The translations under genes and the position numbers were made by a program. From an uncultured Prevotella sp. (GTDB lineage Bacteria; Bacteroidota; Bacteroidia; Bacteroidales; Bacteroidaceae), in NCBI GenBank assembly GCA_900318395.1, contig ONKL01000017.1, forward strand, positions 1-52,157: a stretch of 52,157 nucleotides of DNA, read 5' to 3'. The number at the start of each line of letters is the position of its first letter. Position 1 is the stretch's first letter. Below the pieces are notes generated by a model, which did no database searches, had not been told where the DNA came from, and was given only the letters and a program-made list of their open reading frames with translations. Below are positions 1 through 7,236 of the stretch, one piece after another.

Positions 1-1
1 G

Positions 2-280
2 TCAAAAATTAACACTTTAGCGTCAAAATCGGGTGCAAACTACTACACGAAGCATCTCGATGGGTACTCACACCTGGTTGTGATGCTCTATGCCGTGCTT
101 AGCAATCTGCGCTCCCTGCGTAAGACCTGTCTTGGTTTTGCAGCCAATGCTACTCGTATGAATCATTTAGACATCGACCACATGATATGTCGCAGTACGC
201 TGTCCGATGCCAATAAACGACGCAAGTCCAGCTTCTTTGGCTCCATCTATCGCATGCTCTACTTCTTCAGAGCATCCTGT
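2..280 (+). pseudogene. IS4-type transposase remnant (N-terminal part, truncated)
   Basis: An open frame running in from the window edge reads GANYYTKHLDGYSHLVVMLY and later RSTLSDANKRR. These resemble the N-terminal region of IS4-superfamily (DUF4372-bearing) transposases common in Bacteroidota, which have a 'YDHLVTMLFA...RSTLSDANKRR' pattern. Resemblance ends around position 275-285. From there the same frame carries unrelated residues to a stop at 362-364, while another frame becomes protein-like. No catalytic DDE region follows, so the element is dead and truncated on its 3' side. Family assignment is from memory of the motif, not a search. Confidence 0.6.
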
Positions 281-419
281 TTCAGATACGGAGAAAGAAA
301 AACTACTGGCAGGATTGCCCACCGTTTTGAAGTCTCTGCCCATCAAGGCGGGTGTTGGCATTAAGGAGTCGCTGAAAGAGGAAGTTGAATTGATGTTGTT
401 TCTGAACAAAATGAAATAA
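270..419 (+). pseudogene. C-terminal fragment of an unrecognised small protein
   Basis: A frame different from the transposase remnant gives an acidic, helical C-terminus (around 285-419) containing LPTVLKSLPIKAGVGIKESL and ending ELMLFLNKMK. Its upstream part overlaps the transposase remnant and looks like out-of-frame translation, so the 5' end of this gene has probably been lost at the junction. The stop lies 4 nt before the metallophosphoesterase fragment, as in a former operon. Function unknown. Confidence 0.35.
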
Positions 420-423
420 AGTT

Positions 424-579
424 ATGCTTATTAATTACAAAAGCAAGAAGATCTTTGCCTTCTCGGACACTCACGGAATGAACAACCGTTTAGAGATTCC
501 TGAGGATGTAGACATATTGATCAGTTGTGGCGATTGTGCTCGTGACGGAATTGTACGATCTTACCATCTATGTGCGTGA
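424..579 (+). pseudogene. Truncated calcineurin-like metallophosphoesterase (N-terminus)
   Basis: This 51-codon frame starts MLINYKSKKIFAFSDTHG and continues ILISCGDCARDG before a TGA. The SDTHG and GDxxxxG segments match the first two metal-binding motifs (D-x-H and GD) of calcineurin-like phosphoesterases. The normal 150-250 residue domain is missing: no GNHD or GHxH motif follows in any frame. It is therefore a 5' gene remnant, consistent with the decayed character of the left edge. Confidence 0.6.
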
Positions 580-626
580 TTTTCATTCAGAAATAAAAAT
601 AAACATCAAAAAAGGATTCCAAGACA

Positions 627-788
627 ATGGAGAATAATACAACATCTGAATCGCAACAGTTTTTAAGAGAGATTCTTGGCAAAACAAGAAGTAAAGGACT
701 CTCATTACCAGAAATAATTAAGTGCATAGTAATATCAATCAAAGTATTAATTTCCACATGCCTGAAAAGATCAGCAAGAACAGTATAG
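627..788 (+). pseudogene. Small hypothetical ORF, possibly the 5' half of a frameshifted gene
   Basis: The frame codes for 53 residues beginning MENNTTSESQQFLREILGKT, polar and protein-like up to about position 719. After that the residues become hydrophobic and unconvincing before a TAG. The next frame (722 onward) then looks protein-like to 1045, so one frameshift near 720 would join the two into a product of about 138 residues. No family recognised. Confidence 0.3.
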
Positions 789-1045
789 GCATCAAGCCAT
801 ATTCTGACTGTTTTCTCAGAAAAGCAGTTCTTGGTTATCAGCTATTTCTTCTCAGAAAAGAGGGAGTAGCTGATAACATCAATTATGTTCATGTGGTTGT
901 AAGTATACCAAGAGCCAATTCTGAAAACAGTAGTGTTGATGAAATAATTATAGAGTGGTTCAAAAAAGAACTGAATATTACTTGCAATGCTATTACAAAA
1001 AACTGGGATTCCGAATGTTATAAGTTCGCTTTTACCTATTATTAG
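722..1045 (+). CDS. Hypothetical protein (possible 3' half of a frameshifted gene)
   Basis: The frame opens with GTG at 722, directly after an in-frame TAA, and has an ATG at 758 that could be the real start (MPEKISKNS). The product is polar with an alternating strand/helix pattern and ends KFAFTYY. No signal peptide, membrane segment or known motif was seen. The antisense frame (842-1108) is hydrophobic and Phe-rich, as expected of a shadow. It is either a short free-standing gene from 758 or the tail of the 627 frame. Function unknown. Confidence 0.35.
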   Translation: MHSNINQSINFHMPEKISKNSIGIKPYSDCFLRKAVLGYQLFLLRKEGVADNINYVHVVVSIPRANSENSSVDEIIIEWFKKELNITCNAITKNWDSECYKFAFTYY

Positions 1046-1092
1046 TTCATCATTTTGGAAAATACAAGTAACAATGGGTATAAAAAACAAAG

Positions 1093-1126
1093 CACATAAG
1101 GCCCGCATCCCTGCGAGCCTTATGTG
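1093..1126. terminator. Strong hairpin, probable terminator
   Basis: A perfect 10-bp stem (cacataaggc, 1093-1102, with gccttatgtg, 1117-1126) encloses a second 4-bp stem (cgca/tgcg) capped by tccc. It lies 47 nt after the stop of the 722-1045 frame. A T-rich tract follows it only when read on the - strand (A-rich at 1081-1090), so it may act in either direction. Confidence 0.5.
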
Positions 1127-1470
1127 TTGAAACCTAAAACAAACAATTAGAAAAAACGAACTAACTCAGAATAACAAACATTTTATAACTATCAAACTAA
1201 TGCATATGAATCAAAAAACTGATGCAAAGGTAAGGGGATTATTCGTTGATTCCGAATAAATTGAAGACTTTTGACTGAAGTTGTGGCGACACCTGCAGTA
1301 ATCTGCGACAAACCTCAGATGAAGCAGCGGAATTGTGTCGTCTCAGCGGGGTTTTGTCATCTCGACCGAACGTAAAGGGATCAATGTCCCTCTGATCTCT
1401 ATCTCTCCCCTGATCTCCTGCTGATAGCCGAGGTATTCTGCATCGGTGCTCAAAAAAGGGCATGAACTCA
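1127..1470. other. Intergenic stretch with no convincing gene
   Basis: About 340 nt with only short out-of-frame ORFs. The one recognisable element is a - strand TACCTTTG box (caaaggta at 1225-1232) that points into the decayed left end and has no obvious gene to serve. It may be an orphan promoter left by the rearrangement. Confidence 0.4.
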
Positions 1471-1508
1471 GACGGTTCTCAATGAGTGAGGACTCATTGA
1501 GAACCGTC
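1471..1508. terminator. 17-bp perfect inverted repeat downstream of the GH3 gene
   Basis: Arms gacggttctcaatgagt (1471-1487) and actcattgagaaccgtc (1492-1508) pair perfectly around a gagg loop. An outer 9-bp repeat, agggcatga (1457-1465) and tcatgccct (1527-1535), adds a second shell and overlaps the GH3 stop codon. The T tract (1509-1513) lies on the + side, although the gene that ends here is on the - strand. Confidence 0.6.
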
Positions 1509-1533
1509 TTTTATAGTCAGAAGCAATCATGCC

Positions 1534-2703
1534 CTAGTCACGGTGAGCTCTGAGGGTCAGGATGCGGCGGACGCTCTGATTGATGCGCTCCTCGCTGAGG
1601 GTGCCGTTGTTCACGGCGGCGATGACGGCATCGAAGGCCTCAGTGAAAGAACGAGGGCCAAGGACGATGTCGACGCCTGCCTGGATGCTGCCCACAGCGG
1701 CCTCACCACTGGAGTAGTGCTGGGTGATGGCGCCCATCTCCATACCGTCGGTGATGATGATGTTCTGATAGCCCAGTTCTCCACGCAGCTTGTCTTGCAG
1801 GACAACTGGCGACATCGTGGAGGGAACAGATGACCCAGTGACATTAGGTACGGCGATGTGAGCCGTCATGATCAGCTGGCAGCCCCAGTCGATGCCTGCA
1901 CGGAAGGTCACCATCTCGCAAACCTTCATCTCATCCCACGTCTTCAGCGACTGTACGTAGCCCGTGTGGGTATCGGCCTGTGTGTCACCGTGACCTGGGA
2001 AGTGCTTGATACAGCCAGTGACACCTGCATCCTTCAGTCCTTGCAGGTAGTTGACCACCATCGAGGCTGCTAACTCCGGGTCGTCGCTGAAGGCGCGAGG
2101 GCCGATGATGATGTTATCAGGATTGGTGTTGACGTCGGCCACTGGAGCGAAGTCGATGTCGAAGCCATAACGGTTCAGGTAAGTGCCGATGGTATGGCCA
2201 CACTCGTAGGCATTCTGCGGGTCGCCCGTAGCACCGATAGCGGCCATCGACTCGTACTTCTTGACGTTGAACTTGGGGTTGTTGGCGATACGTGACACGC
2301 GGCCTCCCTCCTCGTCGATACAGAGCAGCGGATTGCCGTTGAGCGCGCGAATCTGCGAGATAATACGAGCCAGCTGTGCCTCGTCGTCGATGTTCCATGC
2401 GTAGAGGATGATGCCGCCCACGGGATACTGCTCGTTCAGGCGCTTCATGTTCTCCGTCACTTCCTGAGTCTTGAGACTGTCGAGGTCGGCGTATGCTGTC
2501 CATTCGATCGAGGGGTCGAGCTCCTCAAGTCGCACGAAGAACATCTGTCCCACCTTTTCGCGCAGCGTCATCTTCTGCAGCTGTGCTTCAATTTCGTCTA
2601 TCGGTGATACATCCGAATTGTCGTTGTTCGAACAGGAAGTCAACAAAAGACCGTATGAAAGGATGACGGTCAGCATCCATAGGTAATTCTTTCTTAAATT
2701 CAT
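1534..2703 (-). CDS. GH3 beta-N-acetylhexosaminidase lipoprotein (NagZ-like)
   Basis: A 389-residue glycoside hydrolase family 3 enzyme expected to release N-acetylglucosamine from peptidoglycan fragments. A lipoprotein signal ends in LLTSC (Cys24), so it is probably membrane-anchored outside the cytoplasm, unlike cytoplasmic E. coli NagZ. The barrel carries IDEEGGRVSR (129-138), the family hallmark KHFPGHGDT (233-241) with the catalytic-loop Asp-Thr-His at 244-246, and the nucleophile Asp319 in IITDGMEMGAI. The second GH3 domain of larger beta-glucosidases is absent, as in NagZ. Its start lies 1 nt after the stop of the lytic transglycosylase gene, so the two are co-transcribed and functionally linked in wall turnover. 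Confidence 0.88.
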   Translation of the reverse strand: MNLRKNYLWMLTVILSYGLLLTSCSNNDNSDVSPIDEIEAQLQKMTLREKVGQMFFVRLEELDPSIEWTAYADLDSLKTQEVTENMKRLNEQYPVGGIILYAWNIDDEAQLARIISQIRALNGNPLLCIDEEGGRVSRIANNPKFNVKKYESMAAIGATGDPQNAYECGHTIGTYLNRYGFDIDFAPVADVNTNPDNIIIGPRAFSDDPELAASMVVNYLQGLKDAGVTGCIKHFPGHGDTQADTHTGYVQSLKTWDEMKVCEMVTFRAGIDWGCQLIMTAHIAVPNVTGSSVPSTMSPVVLQDKLRGELGYQNIIITDGMEMGAITQHYSSGEAAVGSIQAGVDIVLGPRSFTEAFDAVIAAVNNGTLSEERINQSVRRILTLRAHRD

Positions 2704-2704
2704 T

Positions 2705-3838
2705 TCAATCTGATTTTAAATCATATTTATTCTTACGTTTGTCGGCCTTACGGGGCTGTGAGGGATGGAAGCCTATGTGGGGCGACTTGACGCCCTGATA
2801 GGAGGCGTGACGCCCACGGATCTTCTCAACATAGTCGACGGTCTCGGAGCCTCGCATGTAGCCGTATTTCACGATGGGGTCGTTGTAATACTGAGGCGTA
2901 GCGAGCTTGAGCACGTAGGGGGCTACCTCTGCCCAGTGGTGTGGGTTCTTGCCGTCGCGACTGGCAAGTGCCATCGCGTCGCGGATATGGTGGGAACCGC
3001 CGTTATAGCTGGCGAGCACAAAGTTGGTGCGCTCGTATTGTTCGCGGATATCCGAGAAGGCCTGCTGGAGCTCCTTGATGAGTTTGGCGGCAGCGGCGAT
3101 GTTGGTCTCAGGATCGTAGAGCTTGTCGCGCGGCACTCCCAGATGGTCGGCTGTGCCAGGCATGATCTGCATGAGGCCTTTGGCTCCGGCGAAGGAGACG
3201 GCCTTGGGGTCGAAGGTAGACTCCTGATAGCACTGTGCGGCCATGAGGCGCCAGTCCCAGCGCACATCGCGGCTGTACTGCTGGAAGTAGCCGTCGTAGT
3301 TGGAGATAATACCCTTGTTCTTGTCGAGCATAGGCGAGAATATGCGCCGTCGCACCTTCTTGACGGTGAGCAGGGCGGTCTCTTCCTGCTTGGCAGCCTC
3401 GACGCGCGAAGGACGGTTCCACAGGCGCAGGGTCTCGGCGAGATCGGTCTTCTCAGGATCGGCCTCGATGTTGCCAGGCTGAGCCCACGCCACAAGATCT
3501 ACATCGCCCGCACGGAGCTTCTCAGCGAGTTCGGTGCTGTCGCGGCAGACATCGACGCGCAGGCGCACACCGAGAGAATCGGCAAACTGCTGGCAGATGA
3601 GATACTGGGTGCCCAGCGACTTGCCGTGATAGTCGTAATAGGTATCGGGACCAGTGAGCGTGGCCATGATCAGCTCGCCGCTGGTCTGGATATCAGCGAG
3701 GTCGAAATCTTCAGACACGTTGACGGAATCGAGCACTGAGCCGTAGGGCGTGACGATGCGCTCCTGCCTATGCGTGCAGGAGAGTAAGAGGAGCCACAGA
3801 ATGCTCCCCAAGAGCAGATAATCTTTCGAAAAACGCAT
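2705..3838 (-). CDS. Lipoprotein lytic transglycosylase, MltF-like
   Basis: A 377-residue protein expected to cleave peptidoglycan glycan strands non-hydrolytically. A short lipoprotein signal ends LLLLSC (Cys21). Residues about 50-170 resemble a periplasmic solute-binding (SBP_bac_3) module, including AGDVDLVAWA. Residues about 190-345 form an SLT domain with the catalytic Glu206 in CYQESTFDP, followed by GLMQIMPGTA (221-230) and ASYNGG. SBP plus SLT order is the MltF architecture. It is the first gene of the operon with the GH3 hexosaminidase, transcribed from the box at 3870-3877. Confidence 0.88.
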   Translation of the reverse strand: MRFSKDYLLLGSILWLLLLSCTHRQERIVTPYGSVLDSVNVSEDFDLADIQTSGELIMATLTGPDTYYDYHGKSLGTQYLICQQFADSLGVRLRVDVCRDSTELAEKLRAGDVDLVAWAQPGNIEADPEKTDLAETLRLWNRPSRVEAAKQEETALLTVKKVRRRIFSPMLDKNKGIISNYDGYFQQYSRDVRWDWRLMAAQCYQESTFDPKAVSFAGAKGLMQIMPGTADHLGVPRDKLYDPETNIAAAAKLIKELQQAFSDIREQYERTNFVLASYNGGSHHIRDAMALASRDGKNPHHWAEVAPYVLKLATPQYYNDPIVKYGYMRGSETVDYVEKIRGRHASYQGVKSPHIGFHPSQPRKADKRKNKYDLKSD

Positions 3839-3869
3839 CAGAAAAGCCTACTAACTCAGAAATTCGGTG

Positions 3870-3877
3870 CAAATATA
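3870..3877 (-). promoter_or_regulatory. -7 promoter box (TATATTTG) for the mltF-like/GH3 operon
   Basis: Reverse complement of caaatata matches TAnnTTTG and lies 32 nt upstream of the - strand start. No good -33 TTTG is present. It faces the hisG promoter, so the two operons are divergent. Confidence 0.6.
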
Positions 3878-3920
3878 CGAATTTTTAGGCACGGATAGCA
3901 CAGATTACACGGAAATTTTG

Positions 3921-3928
3921 TAATTTTG
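3921..3928 (+). promoter_or_regulatory. -7 promoter box (TAATTTTG) for hisGDC
   Basis: TAATTTTG matches TAnnTTTG and lies 30 nt upstream of the hisG ATG. No clear -33 box. No leader-peptide attenuator with runs of His codons was seen in the short leader. Confidence 0.6.
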
Positions 3929-3958
3929 CAACCGATTTTGAGACTTACAAAGAAAAAG

Positions 3959-4810
3959 ATGTTAAGAATTGCAGTACAATCAAAGGGACGATTGTTCGAC
4001 GACACGATGAATCTGCTGGCAGAGGCAGACATCAAGGTGAGCGCCTCAAAGCGCACACTGCTCGTACAGTCGTCGAACTTTCCGCTGGAGGTGCTTTACC
4101 TCCGCGATGACGACATTCCCCAGAGTGTAGCCAGCGGAGTGGCCGATATTGGCGTAGTGGGCGAGAACGAGTTCGTAGAGCGTGGCGAGGATGCTGACAT
4201 CATCTCGCGCCTCGGATTCTCGAAGTGCCGACTGTCGCTGGCCATCCCCAAAGAGATCGACTACAAGGGTGTAGAGTGGTTTAACGGCAAGAAGATTGCC
4301 ACCAGCTATCCCGGAATCCTCCGACATTTCCTTGAAGAGCATCATATCAGCGCCGAGATCCACGTGATCACAGGCAGTGTGGAGATCAGTCCGGGCATCG
4401 GACTGGCCGACGGTATCTTCGACATCGTGTCGTCGGGCTCGACACTCGTGAGCAACAACCTGCGCGAGGTAGAGGTGGTGATGCAGAGCGAGGCGCTGCT
4501 GATCGGCAACAAGCAGATGAGCGACGAGAAACGCCAGATACTGGAGCAGATGCTCTTCCGCTTCAAGGCCGTGAAGGATGCAGAAGACAAGAAATATGTA
4601 CGCATGAACGCACCGAAGGCTCGACTGCAGGAAATCATCGACGTGCTTCCTGGCTTGAAGAGTCCGACGATTATCCCTCTGGCCGACGATGAGTGGTGCT
4701 CTGTACATACCGTACTCGACCAGAAGCAGTTCTGGGAGATTATCGGCAAGCTGAAGGAAATGGGTGCTCAGGGCATCCTCGTAACGCCCATTGAGAAGAT
4801 GATACTTTAG
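3959..4810 (+). CDS. hisG: ATP phosphoribosyltransferase, long form
   Basis: The first enzyme of histidine synthesis joins ATP and PRPP to give phosphoribosyl-ATP. At 283 residues it is the long, homo-hexameric HisG type with a C-terminal ACT-like regulatory domain (about 210-283), so it needs no HisZ. Visible landmarks are LRIAVQSKGRL at the N-terminus, GVADIGVVGENE, and the PRPP-binding stretch DIVSSGSTLVSNNL. The start is ATG 3959 because homology begins at MLRIAVQSKGR; an upstream in-frame TTG would put the start only 5 nt after the -7 box. First gene of hisG-hisD-hisC; feedback inhibition by histidine is expected from the family. Confidence 0.95.
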   Translation: MLRIAVQSKGRLFDDTMNLLAEADIKVSASKRTLLVQSSNFPLEVLYLRDDDIPQSVASGVADIGVVGENEFVERGEDADIISRLGFSKCRLSLAIPKEIDYKGVEWFNGKKIATSYPGILRHFLEEHHISAEIHVITGSVEISPGIGLADGIFDIVSSGSTLVSNNLREVEVVMQSEALLIGNKQMSDEKRQILEQMLFRFKAVKDAEDKKYVRMNAPKARLQEIIDVLPGLKSPTIIPLADDEWCSVHTVLDQKQFWEIIGKLKEMGAQGILVTPIEKMIL

Positions 4811-4842
4811 AAGTGAGAAGTGAAAAGTGAAAAGTGAAAAAT
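4811..4842. repeat. 7-nt periodic AAGTGAA purine repeat between hisG and hisD
   Basis: The 30-nt spacer is made almost entirely of agaagtg/agaagtg/aaaagtg/aaaagtg/aaaa units. The same kind of repeat appears at 25481-25515 and, coding, at 29861-29915. It leaves no room for ordinary intergenic sequence. Confidence 0.75.
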
Positions 4843-6124
4843 GAATATAATAAGAAATCCTGAACGGAGTGAGTGGGCGAAGATCGTGGAGCGGCCACAT
4901 CTCGACACGACGGAGCTGAACGAGACGGTGGCTGCAGTGCTGGCCGACGTGAAGCGACGAGGCGATGATGCCGTGAAGGGTTACGAACTGAAGTTCGACC
5001 ACGTGGACCTGCCCACACTCGAAGTGAGCGAAAAGGAAATGGAAGAAGCCGAAAAGTTGGTCAGTGCCGATCTGAAGGCTGCCATCCAGCTGGCTCACTA
5101 TAACATCAAGACCTTCCACGAGGCACAGCACTTCAAGCCGAAGAAGGTGGAGACACAGCCTGGCGTCGTATGCTGGCAGAAGAGTGTCGCCATCCAGAAG
5201 GTGGGTCTCTATATCCCAGGAGGCACAGCCCCACTCTTCTCGACCGTGCTGATGCTCGCCACTCCTGCGAAGATCGCAGGTTGCGAGGAGATCGTGCTCT
5301 GCACCCCTCCAGGCCGTAACGGCAAGGTGAACCCTGCCATCCTCGTGGCTGCCCGCGTCGCTGGCGTGAGCAAGATCTTCAAGGCTGGCGGCGTACAGGC
5401 CATCGGAGCGATGGCTTACGGCACAGAGTCGATACCCAAGGTGTACAAGATTTTCGGTCCTGGCAACCAGTATGTGATGGCTGCCAAGCAGCAGGTGAGC
5501 CTGCACGCTGTGGCCATCGATATGCCAGCAGGCCCTTCGGAGGTCTGCGTGATTGCCGACGAGCAGGCTAACGTGGAGTTTGTGGCTGCCGACCTGTTGT
5601 CGCAGGCTGAGCACGGTGTCGACTCGCAGGTGATGCTGATCACCACCTCCGAACAGCTGATACTCGACGTGCAGGCAGAGGTGAACCGCCAGCTCGACAT
5701 GCTACCTCGCAAGGAGATAGCACAGAAGGCGCTGGAGAACAGCCGGATGGTGCTCGTGAAGGACAAGCAGGAGGCCATCGACCTCTCGAACGCCTATGCG
5801 CCTGAGCACCTGATCATCCAGACGCACGACTATGAGAAGTTGGCTGCGAAGGTGATCAATGCAGGCAGTGTGTTCATGGGTGCCTACGCCTGTGAGAGTG
5901 CTGGCGACTATGCCAGTGGTACGAACCACACCCTGCCCACTCACGGCTATGCGACTACCTACAGCGGTGTGAACCTCGACAGCTACTGTCGCAAGGTGAC
6001 GTTCCAGCATCTGACTGAGGATGGTATCCGCAGCATTGGCCACGCCGTAGAGCTCATGGCCGAAGCCGAGCAGCTCGAAGCCCACAAGAACGCAATGACC
6101 ATCAGAATCAACAGTATCAAATGA
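4841..6124 (+). CDS. hisD: Histidinol dehydrogenase
   Basis: A 427-residue enzyme that oxidises L-histidinol to histidine in two NAD-dependent steps using zinc. Family landmarks are [19 protein letters not shown], the GPGNQYV segment, [12 protein letters not shown] (around residue 256, zinc/active-site Gln and His), [10 protein letters not shown] (around 318, catalytic Glu-His pair) and [12 protein letters not shown] (around 362). Length is normal (E. coli 434). The first ATG after the AAGTGAA repeat is used. The gene overlaps hisC by ATGA, so the two are translationally coupled. Confidence 0.96.
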   Translation: MNIIRNPERSEWAKIVERPHLDTTELNETVAAVLADVKRRGDDAVKGYELKFDHVDLPTLEVSEKEMEEAEKLVSADLKAAIQLAHYNIKTFHEAQHFKPKKVETQPGVVCWQKSVAIQKVGLYIPGGTAPLFSTVLMLATPAKIAGCEEIVLCTPPGRNGKVNPAILVAARVAGVSKIFKAGGVQAIGAMAYGTESIPKVYKIFGPGNQYVMAAKQQVSLHAVAIDMPAGPSEVCVIADEQANVEFVAADLLSQAEHGVDSQVMLITTSEQLILDVQAEVNRQLDMLPRKEIAQKALENSRMVLVKDKQEAIDLSNAYAPEHLIIQTHDYEKLAAKVINAGSVFMGAYACESAGDYASGTNHTLPTHGYATTYSGVNLDSYCRKVTFQHLTEDGIRSIGHAVELMAEAEQLEAHKNAMTIRINSIK

Positions 6125-7155
6125 AGTCACTAGAAGAACTTACCCGAAAGAATATTTGGAGCTTGGCTCCATATAGTTCTGCAAGGAATGAGTACGCTGG
6201 GCGGGAGGCTCGGGTGTTTCTCGATGCTAATGAGAACCCCTATAATCAGCCATTCAACCGCTACCCTGACCCACTGCAGCTGGAACTGAAGGCTGCGATT
6301 GCGAAGGTGAAGGGCGTACCGGCAGAGAATATCTTCCTGGGAAATGGCAGCGACGAGGCCATCGACCTGCCCTATCGCTGTTTCTGTGAACCAGGTAAGG
6401 ACAACGTGGTGGCTATCGAACCCACCTACGGCATGTATAAGGTATGTGCCGACATCAACGACATCGAGTACCGCCCTGTGCTGCTCGACGAGCAGTATCA
6501 GATGACTGCCGAGAAGCTGCTCGCAGCGACAGATGAGCTCACGAAGATCATCTGGCTCTGTACGCCCAACAACCCCACAGGCAACTGTCTGAACCGCGAA
6601 GAGGTGGTGAAGGTGATTGAGGGCTTCGAGGGATTGGTCATCGTCGACGAGGCTTACAGCGACTTCTCTTCGCAGAAGCCTCTGCGCACGGAACTGGCGA
6701 AGTACGCGAACCTCATCGTGCTCAACACAATGTCGAAGGCGTGGGGCTGCGCAGCCATCCGTCTGGGTATGGCCTTCGCCTCTGAGGAGATCATCCATAT
6801 ATTAAATAAGGTGAAGTATCCCTATAACGTGAACCAGCTGACGCAGCAGCAGGCTCTGGAGGCACTGACGGATCCCTTCGAGGTGGACAACTGGGTGAAG
6901 ATACTGCTCCAGGAACGTGGAAGGATGATGGAGGCGTTTGCGATGCTTCCCATCTGCGAGAAGGTGTACCCCACGGATGCCAACTTCTTCCTGGCGAAGA
7001 TGACGGATGCAACGAAGATCTACAACTATCTGGTGGATCGCGGCATCATCGTGAGAAACCGCACCCGTGTGCAGCTCTGCCAGAACTGCCTCCGCATCAC
7101 CATCGGCACCAAAACGGAAAACAGCGAGCTCATAGCAGCCCTGAGACAATATTAA
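6121..7155 (+). CDS. hisC: Histidinol-phosphate aminotransferase
   Basis: A 344-residue PLP-dependent fold-type I aminotransferase that converts imidazole-acetol phosphate plus glutamate to histidinol phosphate. Visible are the N-terminal LDANENPY motif, [27 protein letters not shown] and the PLP-binding Lys206 in NTMSKAWG. Its ATG overlaps the hisD stop. In many Bacteroidota hisB follows hisC; here a terminator follows, so hisB must lie elsewhere if present. Confidence 0.95.
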   Translation: MKSLEELTRKNIWSLAPYSSARNEYAGREARVFLDANENPYNQPFNRYPDPLQLELKAAIAKVKGVPAENIFLGNGSDEAIDLPYRCFCEPGKDNVVAIEPTYGMYKVCADINDIEYRPVLLDEQYQMTAEKLLAATDELTKIIWLCTPNNPTGNCLNREEVVKVIEGFEGLVIVDEAYSDFSSQKPLRTELAKYANLIVLNTMSKAWGCAAIRLGMAFASEEIIHILNKVKYPYNVNQLTQQQALEALTDPFEVDNWVKILLQERGRMMEAFAMLPICEKVYPTDANFFLAKMTDATKIYNYLVDRGIIVRNRTRVQLCQNCLRITIGTKTENSELIAALRQY

Positions 7156-7204
7156 GCACAAACAATAATCCCCCGCTGATGAGCGAGGGATTTATTTTGA
7201 GGAT

Positions 7205-7230
7205 AAGTCCTGCCAATCGGCAGGACTTTT
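7205..7230. terminator. Bidirectional terminator between hisC and ppdK
   Basis: Perfect 10-bp stem aagtcctgcc/ggcaggactt with an aatc loop, followed by tttc on the + strand and tatcc on the - strand. It separates the convergent hisC and ppdK genes. A weaker G/C-rich hairpin lies just before it (7170-7190). Confidence 0.8.
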
Positions 7231-7236
7231 CTTTGA

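Noticed and set aside
842-1108. 88-codon - strand frame near the left edge
   Set aside because: Very Phe/Ile-rich without a clear start context, opposite a more protein-like + strand frame. The orphan promoter at 1225-1232 points at it, so it is not fully excluded.
2765-3739. 324-codon open frame on the + strand
   Set aside because: Antisense to the MltF-like gene, which has intact catalytic motifs. No motif in the frame itself.
4811-4842. CRISPR-like or satellite array
   Set aside because: Units are 7 nt with no spacers. It is a short periodic repeat, not a CRISPR array.
4046-5614. 522-codon open frame on the - strand
   Set aside because: Lies antisense to hisG and hisD, which have full family motifs. 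The frame is rich in His/Leu, as expected for the shadow of GC-rich coding DNA, and it runs through the AAGTGAA spacer.
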